A DNA stretch of 64,000 nt from Paenibacillus chibensis (GTDB lineage Bacteria > Bacillota > Bacilli > Paenibacillales > Paenibacillaceae): the NCBI RefSeq assembly GCF_004001045.1, contig NZ_BIMK01000024.1, positions 62,001 through 126,000 of the forward strand, written 5' to 3'. Shown piece by piece: positions 30,220 through 39,356 of this stretch. Positions within the stretch are counted from its first letter, which is position 1; the number at the start of each line of letters is the position of its first letter. Below the pieces are notes generated by a model that had not been told where the DNA came from, ran no database searches, and saw only the letters and a program-made list of their open reading frames with translations. A program made the translations under genes and the position numbers.

Positions 30220-31185
30220 ATGGCCCTGATGAAAGCAGTAAACTGGAACCGGCCCGACGATGATTTCACGCTCATGTTCTGGCAGCAGAACATCATGCAA
30301 TTTTGGACCGACGATGAAATTCCCCTGTCCGACGATAAAATGGACTGGATCAAGATGACCGACGAGGAGCGTACTACCTACAAGCATGTGCTTGGCGGAC
30401 TGACGCTGCTGGATACGCTGCAAGGCGGCGTCGGCATGCCGAAAATCCTGGAGCATGTGGAAGGCCTGCAGCGCAAAGCCGTGCTGGGTTTCATGTCGAT
30501 GATGGAACAAATCCACGCCAAGTCGTACAGCAGCATTTTCACGACACTTGCTTCGACCGAGGAGATCGACGCCATTTTCCGCTGGGTTGAAGAAAACGAG
30601 CAGCTGCAGTTCAAAGCCGGCAGCATCGAATCCTGGTACGCGAACATACGAACGAAGCGTGATCTTTACAAAGCGATGGCCGCCTCCGTCTTTCTGGAGA
30701 GCTATCTGTTCTACAGCGGCTTCTTCTATCCGCTCTACCTGGCCGGCCAAGGCAAAATGACCAGCAGCGGCGAGATCATCGACCTGATCATCCGCGACGA
30801 GAGCATCCACGGCGTGTACGTGGGCACGCTGGCCCAGGAGCTGTTCCAGGAATTCTCCTTCGAGGAGCAGGAAGAGCTGCGCCGCGAGCTGTACGAGCTG
30901 CTCGAGACGCTGTATCAGAACGAGGTGAAATATACGGATGACCTGTACAGCCCGATCGGACTGCAGGAGGAAGTGAAAGCCTATGTCCGCTATAACGCCA
31001 ACAAAGCGCTGATGAACCTCGGCTTCGAGCCTCATTTCCCGGAAGAGCCGATCAACCCGATCGTCTTCAACGGCATCAGCACGCATACCAAGCAGCATGA
31101 CTTTTTCTCCAAAAAAGGGAACGGATACGTCCGCGCGATCAATATCGAGCCGCTGTCCGATGACGACTTTATTTTTGACGTATAA
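30220..31185 (+). CDS. nrdF: Class Ib ribonucleoside-diphosphate reductase beta subunit
   Basis: A 321-residue radical subunit. It carries the dimetal ligands in LTLLDTLQ, MEQIHAKSYSSIF (Glu, His and the radical Tyr two residues after Lys), FLESYLFY and RDESIHGVYVG. The ATG at 30220 lies only two bases after AAGGAG; the in-frame ATG at 30229 (MKAVNWNRPDDD) is eleven away, so the start is uncertain by three codons. It follows nrdE after 70 bases and ends the operon. Confidence 0.95.
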   Translation: MALMKAVNWNRPDDDFTLMFWQQNIMQFWTDDEIPLSDDKMDWIKMTDEERTTYKHVLGGLTLLDTLQGGVGMPKILEHVEGLQRKAVLGFMSMMEQIHAKSYSSIFTTLASTEEIDAIFRWVEENEQLQFKAGSIESWYANIRTKRDLYKAMAASVFLESYLFYSGFFYPLYLAGQGKMTSSGEIIDLIIRDESIHGVYVGTLAQELFQEFSFEEQEELRRELYELLETLYQNEVKYTDDLYSPIGLQEEVKAYVRYNANKALMNLGFEPHFPEEPINPIVFNGISTHTKQHDFFSKKGNGYVRAINIEPLSDDDFIFDV

Positions 31186-31200
31186 AGCTGACAAGCATGC

Positions 31201-31240
31201 AAAAGGAGCCCCGGTTGATGACCGGAAGCTCCTTTTTTTT
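31201..31240 (+). terminator. Terminator of nrdIEF, possibly bidirectional
   Basis: Arms AAAGGAGC and GCTCCTTT, with an inner CCGG/CCGG, followed by eight Ts. It also lies just past the stop of the convergent minus-strand gene. Confidence 0.88.
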
Positions 31241-31252
31241 GATGCGCTTAGC

Positions 31253-32374
31253 TTATTTGTAATCGGCGAACGGATTGGTTCCTTTCGGAAGCAGATCGCC
31301 GAAGCTGATCGTGTACGTTGGAAGTCCTGCTGCGTATGGCGCAATCTCGTACTGCTGATAGAAGATGGTGATGCCGCCTTCGCTGACGTAGAAGCCTGGC
31401 GTCTCCGAAAGTCCGGCTCCTTTTTCGTCAAAGGTCACTTTCTTCGTTTTTTGCTTCAAGATCGCATCGAGCTTCTGTTTATAATCCGGTGCGGCCTTGA
31501 GCACATCGGCCAGGCCCAGCTGCTTGCCGTCCTTCAGGGAGAAGGTCATGCCGTCTCGGAAAGTACCGCCATGAGCACCGCCCGTGTAGCCGTACTTGTC
31601 GGTTACCACGCTGAGGATGCCCTCGCGGTTGTAGGTAACGGCAAAGCTTTGAATGAATTCATACATATGCTCGACCTTGCCGTCTCTGTGGCTCGCCTGC
31701 TCTTCACTATCCGCAGCGAAGGCTTCCGCATCATCCTTAAAGACTTTGTTGATCTTGGATTGCACGTCATCCGGCAGTCCGCTTACCTGCGGGTAATGAA
31801 TCACGATGCTCGCATTTTTGTTGCTCTTGGTCAGCGTTTCATTCGAAATGTTAATGCTGTTCATCGTCTGTTTGCTGATATCGAGCGACTTGAGCGAAGG
31901 ATTCCATACGCCCTTAAAGCCCATGAAATCATTCAGCACCTTGAAGGGCACATACAAATGCCCGTTGATGTTCTTGGATTCGTATACGTCCACGGCGTTA
32001 GCGCCGTAGTCCCCGTAATTATAAATATAATAGCCGTTCAGGTTCGACGTAACGCCGTATTCCGAAACTTCGAGACTCAGCTTGGCTGTTCCGCTCCCCA
32101 GGGTGTAGGTTTTGGTTCCCGGATTGTAGTTCAGCGGCAGCCCCAGCGAATCGCGCAGAACCGTCACCGGAATCATCGTAATTCCGTTGACGATTTTCCC
32201 CTGCTGCGTCAGCGTTGTTCCATTATATTTAAGCACCACGGACGGCTGCACGGCCTGCTTGACTGCCGGCTTGGCGGCAGCCGCATGTGCCAGCGTCCCT
32301 CCGGTTACATTCGCTCCACCCAAAATCACGCCCGCTGCCAGCACGGCCGCGCTCCATTTCATCGTCTTCTTCAT
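31253..32374 (-). CDS. Secreted copper-amine-oxidase-N-like / DUF3298 protein
   Basis: A 373-residue exported protein with a signal peptide ending near AHA|AAA (residues 1-31). Next is a stalk-like copper amine oxidase N-terminal domain (about 45-150: INGITMIPVTVLRDSLGLPLNY...LYVPFKVLNDFMGFKG). A C-terminal DUF4163/DUF3298-type domain (about 170-370: GYTGGAHGGTFRDGMTFSLKDGKQLGLADVL) resembles the extracellular part of RsiV. The start is ATG at 32374; the open frame extends further but is not signal-like. It is paralogous to the neighbour at 32579. The role is probably in the cell wall; the exact function is unknown. Confidence 0.82.
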   Translation of the reverse strand: MKKTMKWSAAVLAAGVILGGANVTGGTLAHAAAAKPAVKQAVQPSVVLKYNGTTLTQQGKIVNGITMIPVTVLRDSLGLPLNYNPGTKTYTLGSGTAKLSLEVSEYGVTSNLNGYYIYNYGDYGANAVDVYESKNINGHLYVPFKVLNDFMGFKGVWNPSLKSLDISKQTMNSINISNETLTKSNKNASIVIHYPQVSGLPDDVQSKINKVFKDDAEAFAADSEEQASHRDGKVEHMYEFIQSFAVTYNREGILSVVTDKYGYTGGAHGGTFRDGMTFSLKDGKQLGLADVLKAAPDYKQKLDAILKQKTKKVTFDEKGAGLSETPGFYVSEGGITIFYQQYEIAPYAAGLPTYTISFGDLLPKGTNPFADYK

Positions 32375-32578
32375 TGTCAAAATCCCCTCTCTCCAAAGAT
32401 TGCTACATATGCTAGTCATACGAATGATTACTGAATTTATCCACTTCCTGATTATACAAGGCACCGAAACCGATTTGATGACAAACACGGTTACAGTATT
32501 GTCGTATACAAGCGGAAAAAGTATAAATCTGTTCATCATTTTTCCATTTCGTCCGCAAAAGCCATCCCTCATCGCCCT

Positions 32579-33685
32579 TTATCGAAAAGCGGCAAAGGGA
32601 TCTGTTCCTGCAGGCAGCAATTCATGAAACGGTACCTTGTAGGTTTCGATGCCTTTGGCAAACGAATCGGGACCGGTATCGCTGAAATACAGCTGCAGGC
32701 CTGCGCCGGAAATATAGAATTGGAGAGAGTTCGCTTGAAGATCCTGCTGATTCATGCCCTTATCCTCGCGGATTTGCTGTGCCAGCAGCGCATACAGCTT
32801 TTCTTGACCTCCGCTTCCTTGCGGGAGCAGATCATCCAGGCTGAGCAGACGCCCATCCTTCAGGGAAAAGGTCAGCGCTTCCCGCTGCACGGGATCCTCG
32901 CCGCCGGTATACGTATTTTGATCGACCAGGACGCTGAGCACGCCGTCTTGATTATAGGTTACGGCAAAGTTCGCGTTATAGCTGTACGGGAACGGCACCA
33001 GCTCCGGATTGCGGTTCGCGGACCGTTCGGTCCCTTCTGCGGCAAACGCATCGGCTCTGCGCTTGAATTCCTCGTTGATTCTCTGCTGCACCTCTCCGTC
33101 AGCCAATCCCGTAATCTGAGGATAACGAATCAGCATCTCCAGATCATCGGTTGTGCGGGTCAGTGTCCCGGTCGTAACCCGGATGGGATTCACGGCTCTT
33201 TTCTCTAGCAGCAGCGACTGATTCACGGCATCATAGCTGCCCTGAAAGCCCAGTACGTCATTGAGAAGACTAAAGGGCACATAGAGTCTGCCCTGAATGT
33301 TCAAAGCATTGTAATCCGAATAGGCGCCTCCCATATAAAAGTGATTGACGCTCGTCACCACGCCGTATTCCGATGTAGCCAGATTCAGTTGGCTTACGCC
33401 ATTCCCTACATTATAAGTAAATGTCCTGTTGTCGTAAGTCATCGGATACCCGGCGGCATCCCGCAAAAAGGTGACGGGAACCATCGTTCTCCCCCCGACC
33501 AGCAGCCCTTTCTGCGGCAGCGGCTCACCCTCGAAGGATAAGCTGACCTGAGGCAACCGGGCGAATTCCAGCTGCTTGGCAGGAGCCTCTGCGGCAGGGG
33601 CATCAGACGCCTGCACAGCGCCTGCACCGCCAATCAACAGGCTGGACGACATCAAAACCGAACTCCACTTCATCCATAATTTCAT
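32579..33685 (-). CDS. Paralogous secreted copper-amine-oxidase-N-like / DUF3298 protein
   Basis: A 368-residue protein with the same layout as the neighbour at 31253: signal peptide (residues 1-26, ending AVQA|SDA), copper-amine-oxidase-N-like domain (GLLVGGRTMVPVTFLRDAAGYPMTY...LYVPFSLLNDVLGFQG) and a DUF3298-type domain (TYTGGEDPVQREALTFSLKDGRLLSLDDLL). The two genes are a tandem duplication that has diverged, with the GGAHGGT loop changed to GGEDPVQ. They are transcribed in the same direction about 200 bases apart. Confidence 0.82.
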   Translation of the reverse strand: MKLWMKWSSVLMSSSLLIGGAGAVQASDAPAAEAPAKQLEFARLPQVSLSFEGEPLPQKGLLVGGRTMVPVTFLRDAAGYPMTYDNRTFTYNVGNGVSQLNLATSEYGVVTSVNHFYMGGAYSDYNALNIQGRLYVPFSLLNDVLGFQGSYDAVNQSLLLEKRAVNPIRVTTGTLTRTTDDLEMLIRYPQITGLADGEVQQRINEEFKRRADAFAAEGTERSANRNPELVPFPYSYNANFAVTYNQDGVLSVLVDQNTYTGGEDPVQREALTFSLKDGRLLSLDDLLPQGSGGQEKLYALLAQQIREDKGMNQQDLQANSLQFYISGAGLQLYFSDTGPDSFAKGIETYKVPFHELLPAGTDPFAAFR

Positions 33686-33826
33686 GTAATCTAGCTCTCT
33701 CCCATTCTCATTGAAAATACGCGCTAAGGAATATTACCCTCATTTGCAGGTATTCATATCCTAAACGATATAAAAGAGAGAAGCGTAACAACAAAATGAC
33801 AGCGGAATTCGGTTCGTGATGATCGC

Positions 33827-35029
33827 TTATTTATTCCTAGGACGTCTATTATAGCCCTTCTCATCATAAGGCTGGAGCTTTTCCATCCATGCCTTCTCCA
33901 TCTGCGCCACTTTGTCCGCATAAATTTTCTGCTGCTTCAAATCATGGGCTGCCTGCGGATCCGGCTCCAGCTCCTCGAGTATTTCAAAAGCAAAAGCATC
34001 CTCGCCAAGCGTCTTCCAGTCTTTTTGCAGGGCAGGACTTACATGATAATCCGATGAAAGCTTTGCTTTCTGGCTGTTAAAGGCCCCGGGCAGGTTGGTG
34101 CTGCTCGTCACGTATATTTTGCCGCTTTGCTTGTTGCGGATTTGAAACACGCCCATCGGACGCGGCGTATTCATATATTCTTCCACCAATTCTTTTCGTC
34201 TCTGGTTCTTCATATCGTTGTTCCCCTTTCTGTTCACATCGGACTGCTTCACCCAGTATTCGCTGCCATCGGGCATGCGGTCCAAAAATCCGTATTCAAT
34301 CAAAAGTCTTCTCAGCGTAACGTAATCCGCATATCGCGCTTCAAGCAGTCCGTTCACTTCGGATTCGGAATACTTCCGTCCTGCCTCAAATTCCCCTGCC
34401 AAATGGCGCAAAACAGCAACACGGCGCTTCTCCTGCTTGGGAAGAGATTTCAAAGGACCGTACAGCCCATCCGCAAAATACTTGCCCAGGATCTGAGCAT
34501 TTTCTTCATTCGAAATGGAAAGACGCTCGCCCAGCTTTCCCGGCAGCTTCGCTTGCGCCGCCCGGGTGGCAGTACCAGCCGGCTGACGCGCAGCCGTTTT
34601 CCCGCCTTCCTCCATCAGTTCCATCACCGCCAAAAACAGTTTGGCCTGCTTCACCTTCTCGCGCAGCATAAAACGATGGTTACGAATGGTGGATGTGCTG
34701 CCCCCGTCGATTTCCGCAATAATATCCTGATCGCTTACGCCCTGATGAAACCATCCGATCAGCGTCCGCTGCAAGTCCGTCAGGCCGGTCAGTTTTTTAT
34801 CCAGGCTGAGCAGGTAGCTGAGCATGGAGCCATGTTCCGCTTCAATGTGGCGGCGCATCGCCTTCTCCGCTTCCAGGAACAGCGTGCCCTCCGGATAAAC
34901 AAATCCCTTCTCCGTTTGATAGCCGCAGATTAGGCAGGTATAGGTTTCAAGGCCGGGATCCTCTACATATCCGCGTTTCAGATCAGGAATACCGGCATGT
35001 AGCAGTTGTTCAGACACGGTGTCCAACAT
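33827..35029 (-). CDS. Zinc-finger/HTH/DUF2087 protein with GIY-YIG-like C-terminus
   Basis: About 400 residues with four parts. Near 30-70 a C2H2-like finger (CLICG ... HIEAEH); 85-140 a LuxR-like HTH (QGVSDQDIIAEIDGGSTSTIRNHRFML); 180-270 a DUF2087 domain (YFADGLYGPLKSLPKQEKRRVAVLRHL); 305-395 a GIY-YIG-like fold (MGVFQIRNKQSGKIYVTSSTN ... EKAWMEKLQPYDEKGYN). The GIY and YIG tyrosine/glycine positions read GVF and YVT, and no clear catalytic Arg is seen, so nuclease activity is doubtful. The start is ATG at 35029 after GAGGGG. It is likely a DNA-binding regulator. Confidence 0.8.
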   Translation of the reverse strand: MLDTVSEQLLHAGIPDLKRGYVEDPGLETYTCLICGYQTEKGFVYPEGTLFLEAEKAMRRHIEAEHGSMLSYLLSLDKKLTGLTDLQRTLIGWFHQGVSDQDIIAEIDGGSTSTIRNHRFMLREKVKQAKLFLAVMELMEEGGKTAARQPAGTATRAAQAKLPGKLGERLSISNEENAQILGKYFADGLYGPLKSLPKQEKRRVAVLRHLAGEFEAGRKYSESEVNGLLEARYADYVTLRRLLIEYGFLDRMPDGSEYWVKQSDVNRKGNNDMKNQRRKELVEEYMNTPRPMGVFQIRNKQSGKIYVTSSTNLPGAFNSQKAKLSSDYHVSPALQKDWKTLGEDAFAFEILEELEPDPQAAHDLKQQKIYADKVAQMEKAWMEKLQPYDEKGYNRRPRNK

Positions 35030-35060
35030 TAAACATCCCCTCATAAAATTTATTATATAT

Positions 35061-35083
35061 TAGACATATTATATTATTGTCTA
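35061..35083 (-). promoter_or_regulatory. Inverted repeat in the promoter of the DUF2087 gene
   Basis: TAGACA (35061-35066) and TGTCTA (35078-35083) flank an 11-base AT core in a very AT-rich stretch with -10-like TATAAT. The site is positioned for autoregulation by the HTH protein. Confidence 0.4.
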
Positions 35084-35115
35084 TTTATTATCAAGCGTTT
35101 CATCCTGAACGCCAA

Positions 35116-35147
35116 AAAATCCCCCTTCCTATAAGGAAAGGGGATTT
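35116..35147 (-). terminator. Terminator of the potABCD operon
   Basis: Minus-strand stem AAATCCCCTTTCCT / AGGAAGGGGGATTT followed by TTTTT, about 37 bases past the potD stop. Confidence 0.85.
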
Positions 35148-35183
35148 CGTAACGACTCGCCTCTTCATTGGACAAAAAGATGA

Positions 35184-36233
35184 CTACCGTCCGCTCTTCA
35201 GTTCGGTCCAGTAACGGTCGTACACCTGAAGGGTCGAACCGACGTCGCCGAGCCATTCGGTACGCTTCATTTCGTCTTCGGTTAGATTGATCATATGGTT
35301 GTTGCGGTATGCTTCACTGTGATATGGCATCGCCTTCGCGTTCGGATCGCTGTATCCGACCGTCTCATAGTTTTTGGCGCTTACCTGCGGATCCAGCATG
35401 TAGTTGATGAACTTTTCAGCCAGTTCCTTGTTTTTGGCGCCTTTGGGAATCGCGTAGTTGTCAGAGAAGATCGTCGAGCCTTCTTTTGGAACCACGTATT
35501 CAATATCCGGGTTGTCTTTGACGATAAAAGCAGCGTCTCCTGACCATACGGTGCCGATCCAGCCTTCTTCCTGAATCATTTTCTGCTTGATCGTATCGGT
35601 GTCAAAAGCGAGCACGCTTGGCAGCAGCTTCTTCAGATCATCCACGGCGGACTTGATCTCGCCTTCATTCGTGGAGCTGTTGGAATGTCCCTGTTTTTTC
35701 AAAGCCATGCCGATGACTTCGCGGTTATCGTCCAGCAGCAGCACTTTGCCCTTATAGGCAGGGTTCCACAGGTCTTCCCAGCTGTCGATCTTGTCTTTGA
35801 CATACTTTTTATTGTAGGCAATGCCGGTCACGCCGGACATGTATACGATGGAATATTTATTGCCCGGATCATAGGCCGGATTTTTCAGCGATTCCTGAAT
35901 GTTCGCAAAGTTCGGGATATTGTTCATATCCAGCGGCTCCAGCAGCTGGTTCTTGATCATCGTAGCCACCATGTAATCGGAAGGCTGAATCAGATCATAA
36001 CCGCCTCCGCCTGCCTTGATCTTGGCGAGCAGGTCCTCATTGTTTGCATAGTTGTCGTACGTAATATCGACGTTGTATTTGTTTTCGAAATCCTTCAGTA
36101 CATCCTCGTCAAAATTATCCGCCCAGCTGTAAATATGAAGCGTCTCCTTGGAGGAGCAGCCCCCCAAAGATGTCAATGACAATGCAGCAATAGCCCCTGC
36201 CAGCACCAAGCCGGCGATATCCTTTCTTTTCAC
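35184..36233 (-). CDS. potD: Spermidine/putrescine-binding lipoprotein
   Basis: A 349-residue lipoprotein with lipobox SLGGC at about residues 22-26, then the PotD-type start LHIYSWADNFDEDVLKDFENKYN. Conserved are YDLIQPSDYMVATMI, GVTGIAYNKK and GTVWSGDAAF, which line the polyamine pocket (acidic and aromatic residues). It delivers polyamines to PotBC. It is the last gene of potABCD, about 110 bases after potC. Confidence 0.92.
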   Translation of the reverse strand: MKRKDIAGLVLAGAIAALSLTSLGGCSSKETLHIYSWADNFDEDVLKDFENKYNVDITYDNYANNEDLLAKIKAGGGGYDLIQPSDYMVATMIKNQLLEPLDMNNIPNFANIQESLKNPAYDPGNKYSIVYMSGVTGIAYNKKYVKDKIDSWEDLWNPAYKGKVLLLDDNREVIGMALKKQGHSNSSTNEGEIKSAVDDLKKLLPSVLAFDTDTIKQKMIQEEGWIGTVWSGDAAFIVKDNPDIEYVVPKEGSTIFSDNYAIPKGAKNKELAEKFINYMLDPQVSAKNYETVGYSDPNAKAMPYHSEAYRNNHMINLTEDEMKRTEWLGDVGSTLQVYDRYWTELKSGR

Positions 36234-36342
36234 AGTTACATATCTCCTCTCTTTCCGTTACTCCATTTTTTTGGGATTTGCTTGTAGCTTGTATTCTTAG
36301 CTAAACCGTCTTGATTTGCATCATGCCAACATGCATTGGCTC

Positions 36343-37149
36343 TTAAATCGGCAGCATTTTATGCTTCTTCTGCCCTTTGCCGCGGTTCAGGAAGAACTGT
36401 GCCAGCAGGATCAGCGTCACGCTCACCAGAATCAGCAGCGTACACAGCGCGTTGATCTCCGGCGAAATGCCCCGCTTCACTTGGCCGTAAATATAGATCG
36501 GCAGCGTCGTCGAGCTTGGTCCTGCCACGAAGAAGCTGACCATGAAATCGTCTAGTGACATCGTGAAAGCGATCAAGGCCCCCGAAATGATGCCCGGAGA
36601 AATTTGCGGCAGTGTTACATGTCGGAACGTCTGCCAGCGGCTCGCGCCCAGATCCGACGCAGCCTCTTCGAGCTGGCGGCCCATGCCGGCCAGCCGTGCG
36701 GTGACGACCACGTATACGTAAGACATGCTGAACGTGATATGAGCGATAATTACCGTGGCTTTACCCAGGGGAATATGCATCTGGTTAAACAGCACAAGCA
36801 GCGACAGGCCCATGATAATATCCGGAATGATGACCGGCAGATACATCAGCCCGTTCATGCCGCCCTTGAATCGCTTGCCCAAATTCCGCAGCGACAAGGC
36901 GGCAAGCGTTCCGAGCAGCGTAGCCACGATCGTAGAGATCACGGCTACCGTCAGGCTGTTCGCGAGCGCCTCCATCACATGCCGGTCTTTAAACAGCGAG
37001 ATATACCAATCGAACGTGAAGCCCTTCCAGTCTCCGCTGAGTCTCGTGTTATTGAAGGAGTAGACGACAATAAGCAGAATCGGCACGTAGATAAAGATCA
37101 TCAGCAGTAGCGAGTGGATGCCCAAAAGGGGATGACTTTTCTTCTTCAT
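36343..37149 (-). CDS. potC: Spermidine/putrescine ABC transporter permease PotC
   Basis: A 268-residue permease with six helices and the EAA loop (LEEAASDLGASRWQTFRHVTLP). It has the PotC-like N-terminus (HPLLGIHSLLLMIFIYVPILLIVVYSFN) and LSLDDFMVSFFVAGP motif. It overlaps potB by four bases (ATGA), implying coupled translation and 1:1 assembly. Confidence 0.93.
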   Translation of the reverse strand: MKKKSHPLLGIHSLLLMIFIYVPILLIVVYSFNNTRLSGDWKGFTFDWYISLFKDRHVMEALANSLTVAVISTIVATLLGTLAALSLRNLGKRFKGGMNGLMYLPVIIPDIIMGLSLLVLFNQMHIPLGKATVIIAHITFSMSYVYVVVTARLAGMGRQLEEAASDLGASRWQTFRHVTLPQISPGIISGALIAFTMSLDDFMVSFFVAGPSSTTLPIYIYGQVKRGISPEINALCTLLILVSVTLILLAQFFLNRGKGQKKHKMLPI

Positions 37150-37997
37150 GCGCGGCCCTCCTTCACACGATCAGCCTTGGACTGCATCGCACGGTTAAAC
37201 AGCAGTATCAAGATGAGCGACGTAATGACGAAAATAACGGACAGCGCCGAGCCGAACGGCCAGTTGCGCGCCCCCTGAAACTGCGACTGGATCACGTTGC
37301 TGATCATCATCGACTTCGCTCCGCCCAGAATGTCCGTGACCACGAACATCCCCGTCGTCGACACATAGACCAGCACGCAGCCGGTCATGATGCCGGATTT
37401 GCTCTGGGGCAGCGTAATATGGCGGAACGCCTTCCAGCGCGAGGCGCCCAGGTCGCTCGCCGCATCCAGCAGCCTTTTGTCCATCTGCTCCAGTGCCACG
37501 TAGATCGGCAGCACCATGAACGGAATAAAGTTGTAGACCATGCCGAGCAGTACCGCTCCTTTGGTATACAGCATTTGGACCGGGTCCTGGATCCAGCCGA
37601 AATGCAGCAGCAGGGTATTCACCACGCCCTGTGTCCGCAGCAAAAGCACCCAGGCATAGGTGCGGATCAGGAAGTTGATCCAGAACGGAATCGTAATCAG
37701 CACAAGGCCCCAGGTCTGAATCTTCGGCGAGGCATTGGCAATATAATACGCCAGCGGATAGCTGACAAGCAGGCAGATCGCCGTCGTCACCACCGACAGC
37801 ACGAGCGTATCCCAGTAGATGCCGAGATACAGCGAGTCAAAAAAGGTTTTGTAGCCGGTCAGGCTGAACCCAAAGACAACATTGCCCAGCGTGTCGCGAT
37901 TCATGAAAGAAATGACCACGACAATGACCATCGGAATCAGAAGGAATATCGCCATCCACAGCAGCACGGGTAACATCAAAAATTTCGATTTTCTCAT
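37146..37997 (-). CDS. potB: Spermidine/putrescine ABC transporter permease PotB
   Basis: A 283-residue permease with six helices, the EAA-type loop (LDAASDLGASRWKAFRHITLP) and the PotB motif FLIRTYAWVLLL. It pairs with PotC to form the membrane channel. It overlaps potA by four bases and potC by four bases. Confidence 0.93.
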   Translation of the reverse strand: MRKSKFLMLPVLLWMAIFLLIPMVIVVVISFMNRDTLGNVVFGFSLTGYKTFFDSLYLGIYWDTLVLSVVTTAICLLVSYPLAYYIANASPKIQTWGLVLITIPFWINFLIRTYAWVLLLRTQGVVNTLLLHFGWIQDPVQMLYTKGAVLLGMVYNFIPFMVLPIYVALEQMDKRLLDAASDLGASRWKAFRHITLPQSKSGIMTGCVLVYVSTTGMFVVTDILGGAKSMMISNVIQSQFQGARNWPFGSALSVIFVITSLILILLFNRAMQSKADRVKEGRA

Positions 37998-38962
37998 GCC
38001 CCGATGATCACCTCGTCCTTCGGACTCCAGTTCACCCCGATCTTCTCACCGATTTGCCACGGTCTTTCATCCGTAAAATCAAGCGCGATGGTCACGTTCA
38101 TCGGCTCGTTGTCGAGATGAACCGTCAGCTTGTGCACGTTGCCCAGATACAGCACATCCTGAATGACTCCCGTCGCACGCGCGCCATCCAGCTCGCGCAC
38201 CGGCCGGAGCTTCTCCGGACGAACGGCAAAAAGCCCTTCGGCGGACGAGAAAATGTTATTCTCTCCCACAAAGGTCGCGGCAAACAGAGTCTTAGGCGTT
38301 GCATAGATTTCTCGCGGCGTGCCTACCTGCTCAACCTTTCCATTATTCATAATGACGATCCGGTCGGACAGCATCATCGCTTCCTCCTGATCATGCGTTA
38401 CATATACGAAGGTAATCCCAAGCGAACGCTGCAGATGCTTGAGCTCCGATTGCAGGTTTTTGCGAAGCTGCAGATCCAGCGCGCCAAGCGGCTCGTCCAG
38501 CAAAAGCACCTTCGGCTTATTCGCGATCGCCCGCGCAATAGCTACGCGCTGCTGCTGTCCGCCCGAAAGCTGATGCGGATAACGCTGCGTCAGCGCCGTA
38601 AGCTGGGTCATCCCCACCGCTTCCTCAATCCGTTTCTTTTGCTCCGCCTTCGGCAGCTTTTTCATCTTCAGCCCGAAAGCGATATTCTCTTCAACAGTCA
38701 TATGCGGGAAGAGCGCGTAATGCTGAAACACAAGGTTCAAATCCCGCTGGTTTGGCGGCAGATTCGTCACCTTCTGCCCTGCTAATACCACGTCGCCATG
38801 GGTTGGCGTCTCAAAGCCGGCAATCATCCGTAGTATGGTCGTCTTACCACAGCCGCTTGGACCGAGCAGAGTCAGGAATTCTCCCTCTTCGATGTTCAGT
38901 GACAGCGGATGCACGACCACTTGTCCTTCAAATTGTTTTTCAATCTGGACAAGATCAATCAT
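37994..38962 (-). CDS. potA: Spermidine/putrescine ABC transporter ATPase PotA
   Basis: A 322-residue ATPase with Walker [12 protein letters not shown], signature [14 protein letters not shown], Walker [13 protein letters not shown] and switch His in VTHDQEEA. The C-terminal TOBE domain ([11 protein letters not shown]...) is somewhat short. The start is ATG at 38962, nine bases after AGGGGG; the frame is open 100 bases further but without family similarity. It heads the potABCD operon. Confidence 0.93.
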   Translation of the reverse strand: MIDLVQIEKQFEGQVVVHPLSLNIEEGEFLTLLGPSGCGKTTILRMIAGFETPTHGDVVLAGQKVTNLPPNQRDLNLVFQHYALFPHMTVEENIAFGLKMKKLPKAEQKKRIEEAVGMTQLTALTQRYPHQLSGGQQQRVAIARAIANKPKVLLLDEPLGALDLQLRKNLQSELKHLQRSLGITFVYVTHDQEEAMMLSDRIVIMNNGKVEQVGTPREIYATPKTLFAATFVGENNIFSSAEGLFAVRPEKLRPVRELDGARATGVIQDVLYLGNVHKLTVHLDNEPMNVTIALDFTDERPWQIGEKIGVNWSPKDEVIIGA

Positions 38963-39115
38963 ATGCATCAACCCCCTATCAAGTGCTTCCATATTGGTAA
39001 CCATGTTTTTTCGCGAAAACTTCCCTTTACGAGAAAAAAACGTCTTTCGACGCATGTCCACCACAGGCCGGGTCCATCCGAACGTTTCCGCGATGCTATA
39101 AAGTCAGCATGTTAA

Positions 39116-39145
39116 GAAAAAAAGCCATATCCATTGGTATGGCTT
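39116..39145 (-). terminator. Terminator-like hairpin in the potA leader
   Basis: Arms AAGCCATA and TATGGCTT with a short loop, followed on the minus strand by a run of Ts. It lies about 150 bases upstream of potA and well past the separate terminator of the gene before it, so it may be an attenuator in the potA leader. Confidence 0.6.
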
Positions 39146-39286
39146 ACCAGGCTCAAAATGATTCAATTTTCATCATATGTTATCGTTATTTCCCGGAAAT
39201 AAATCTTGCAAGTACAAAAATTCGCATATTCACTATAACGTTTTTTCCCCCCGGGTACAACACCTTTCTGTGGGATTCGACAGGAA

Positions 39287-39340
39287 AAAGCCGCCATGCT
39301 CCCGGCAGAGCGACAATGCACTCCGGGATCAGGCGGCTTT
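39287..39340 (-). terminator. Terminator of the SIMPL-domain gene
   Basis: Arms AAAGCCGCC and GGCGGCTTT, with an inner CCCGG/CCGGG, followed by TTTTCC on the minus strand, 17 bases past the stop codon. Confidence 0.85.
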
Positions 39341-39356
39341 ATTGGAACTGCCGGGC

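Noticed and set aside
27719-31185. Missing nrdH taken as a defect of the nrd operon
   Set aside because: Many Bacillota have nrdIEF without nrdH, using other thioredoxins; trxB is present in the window.
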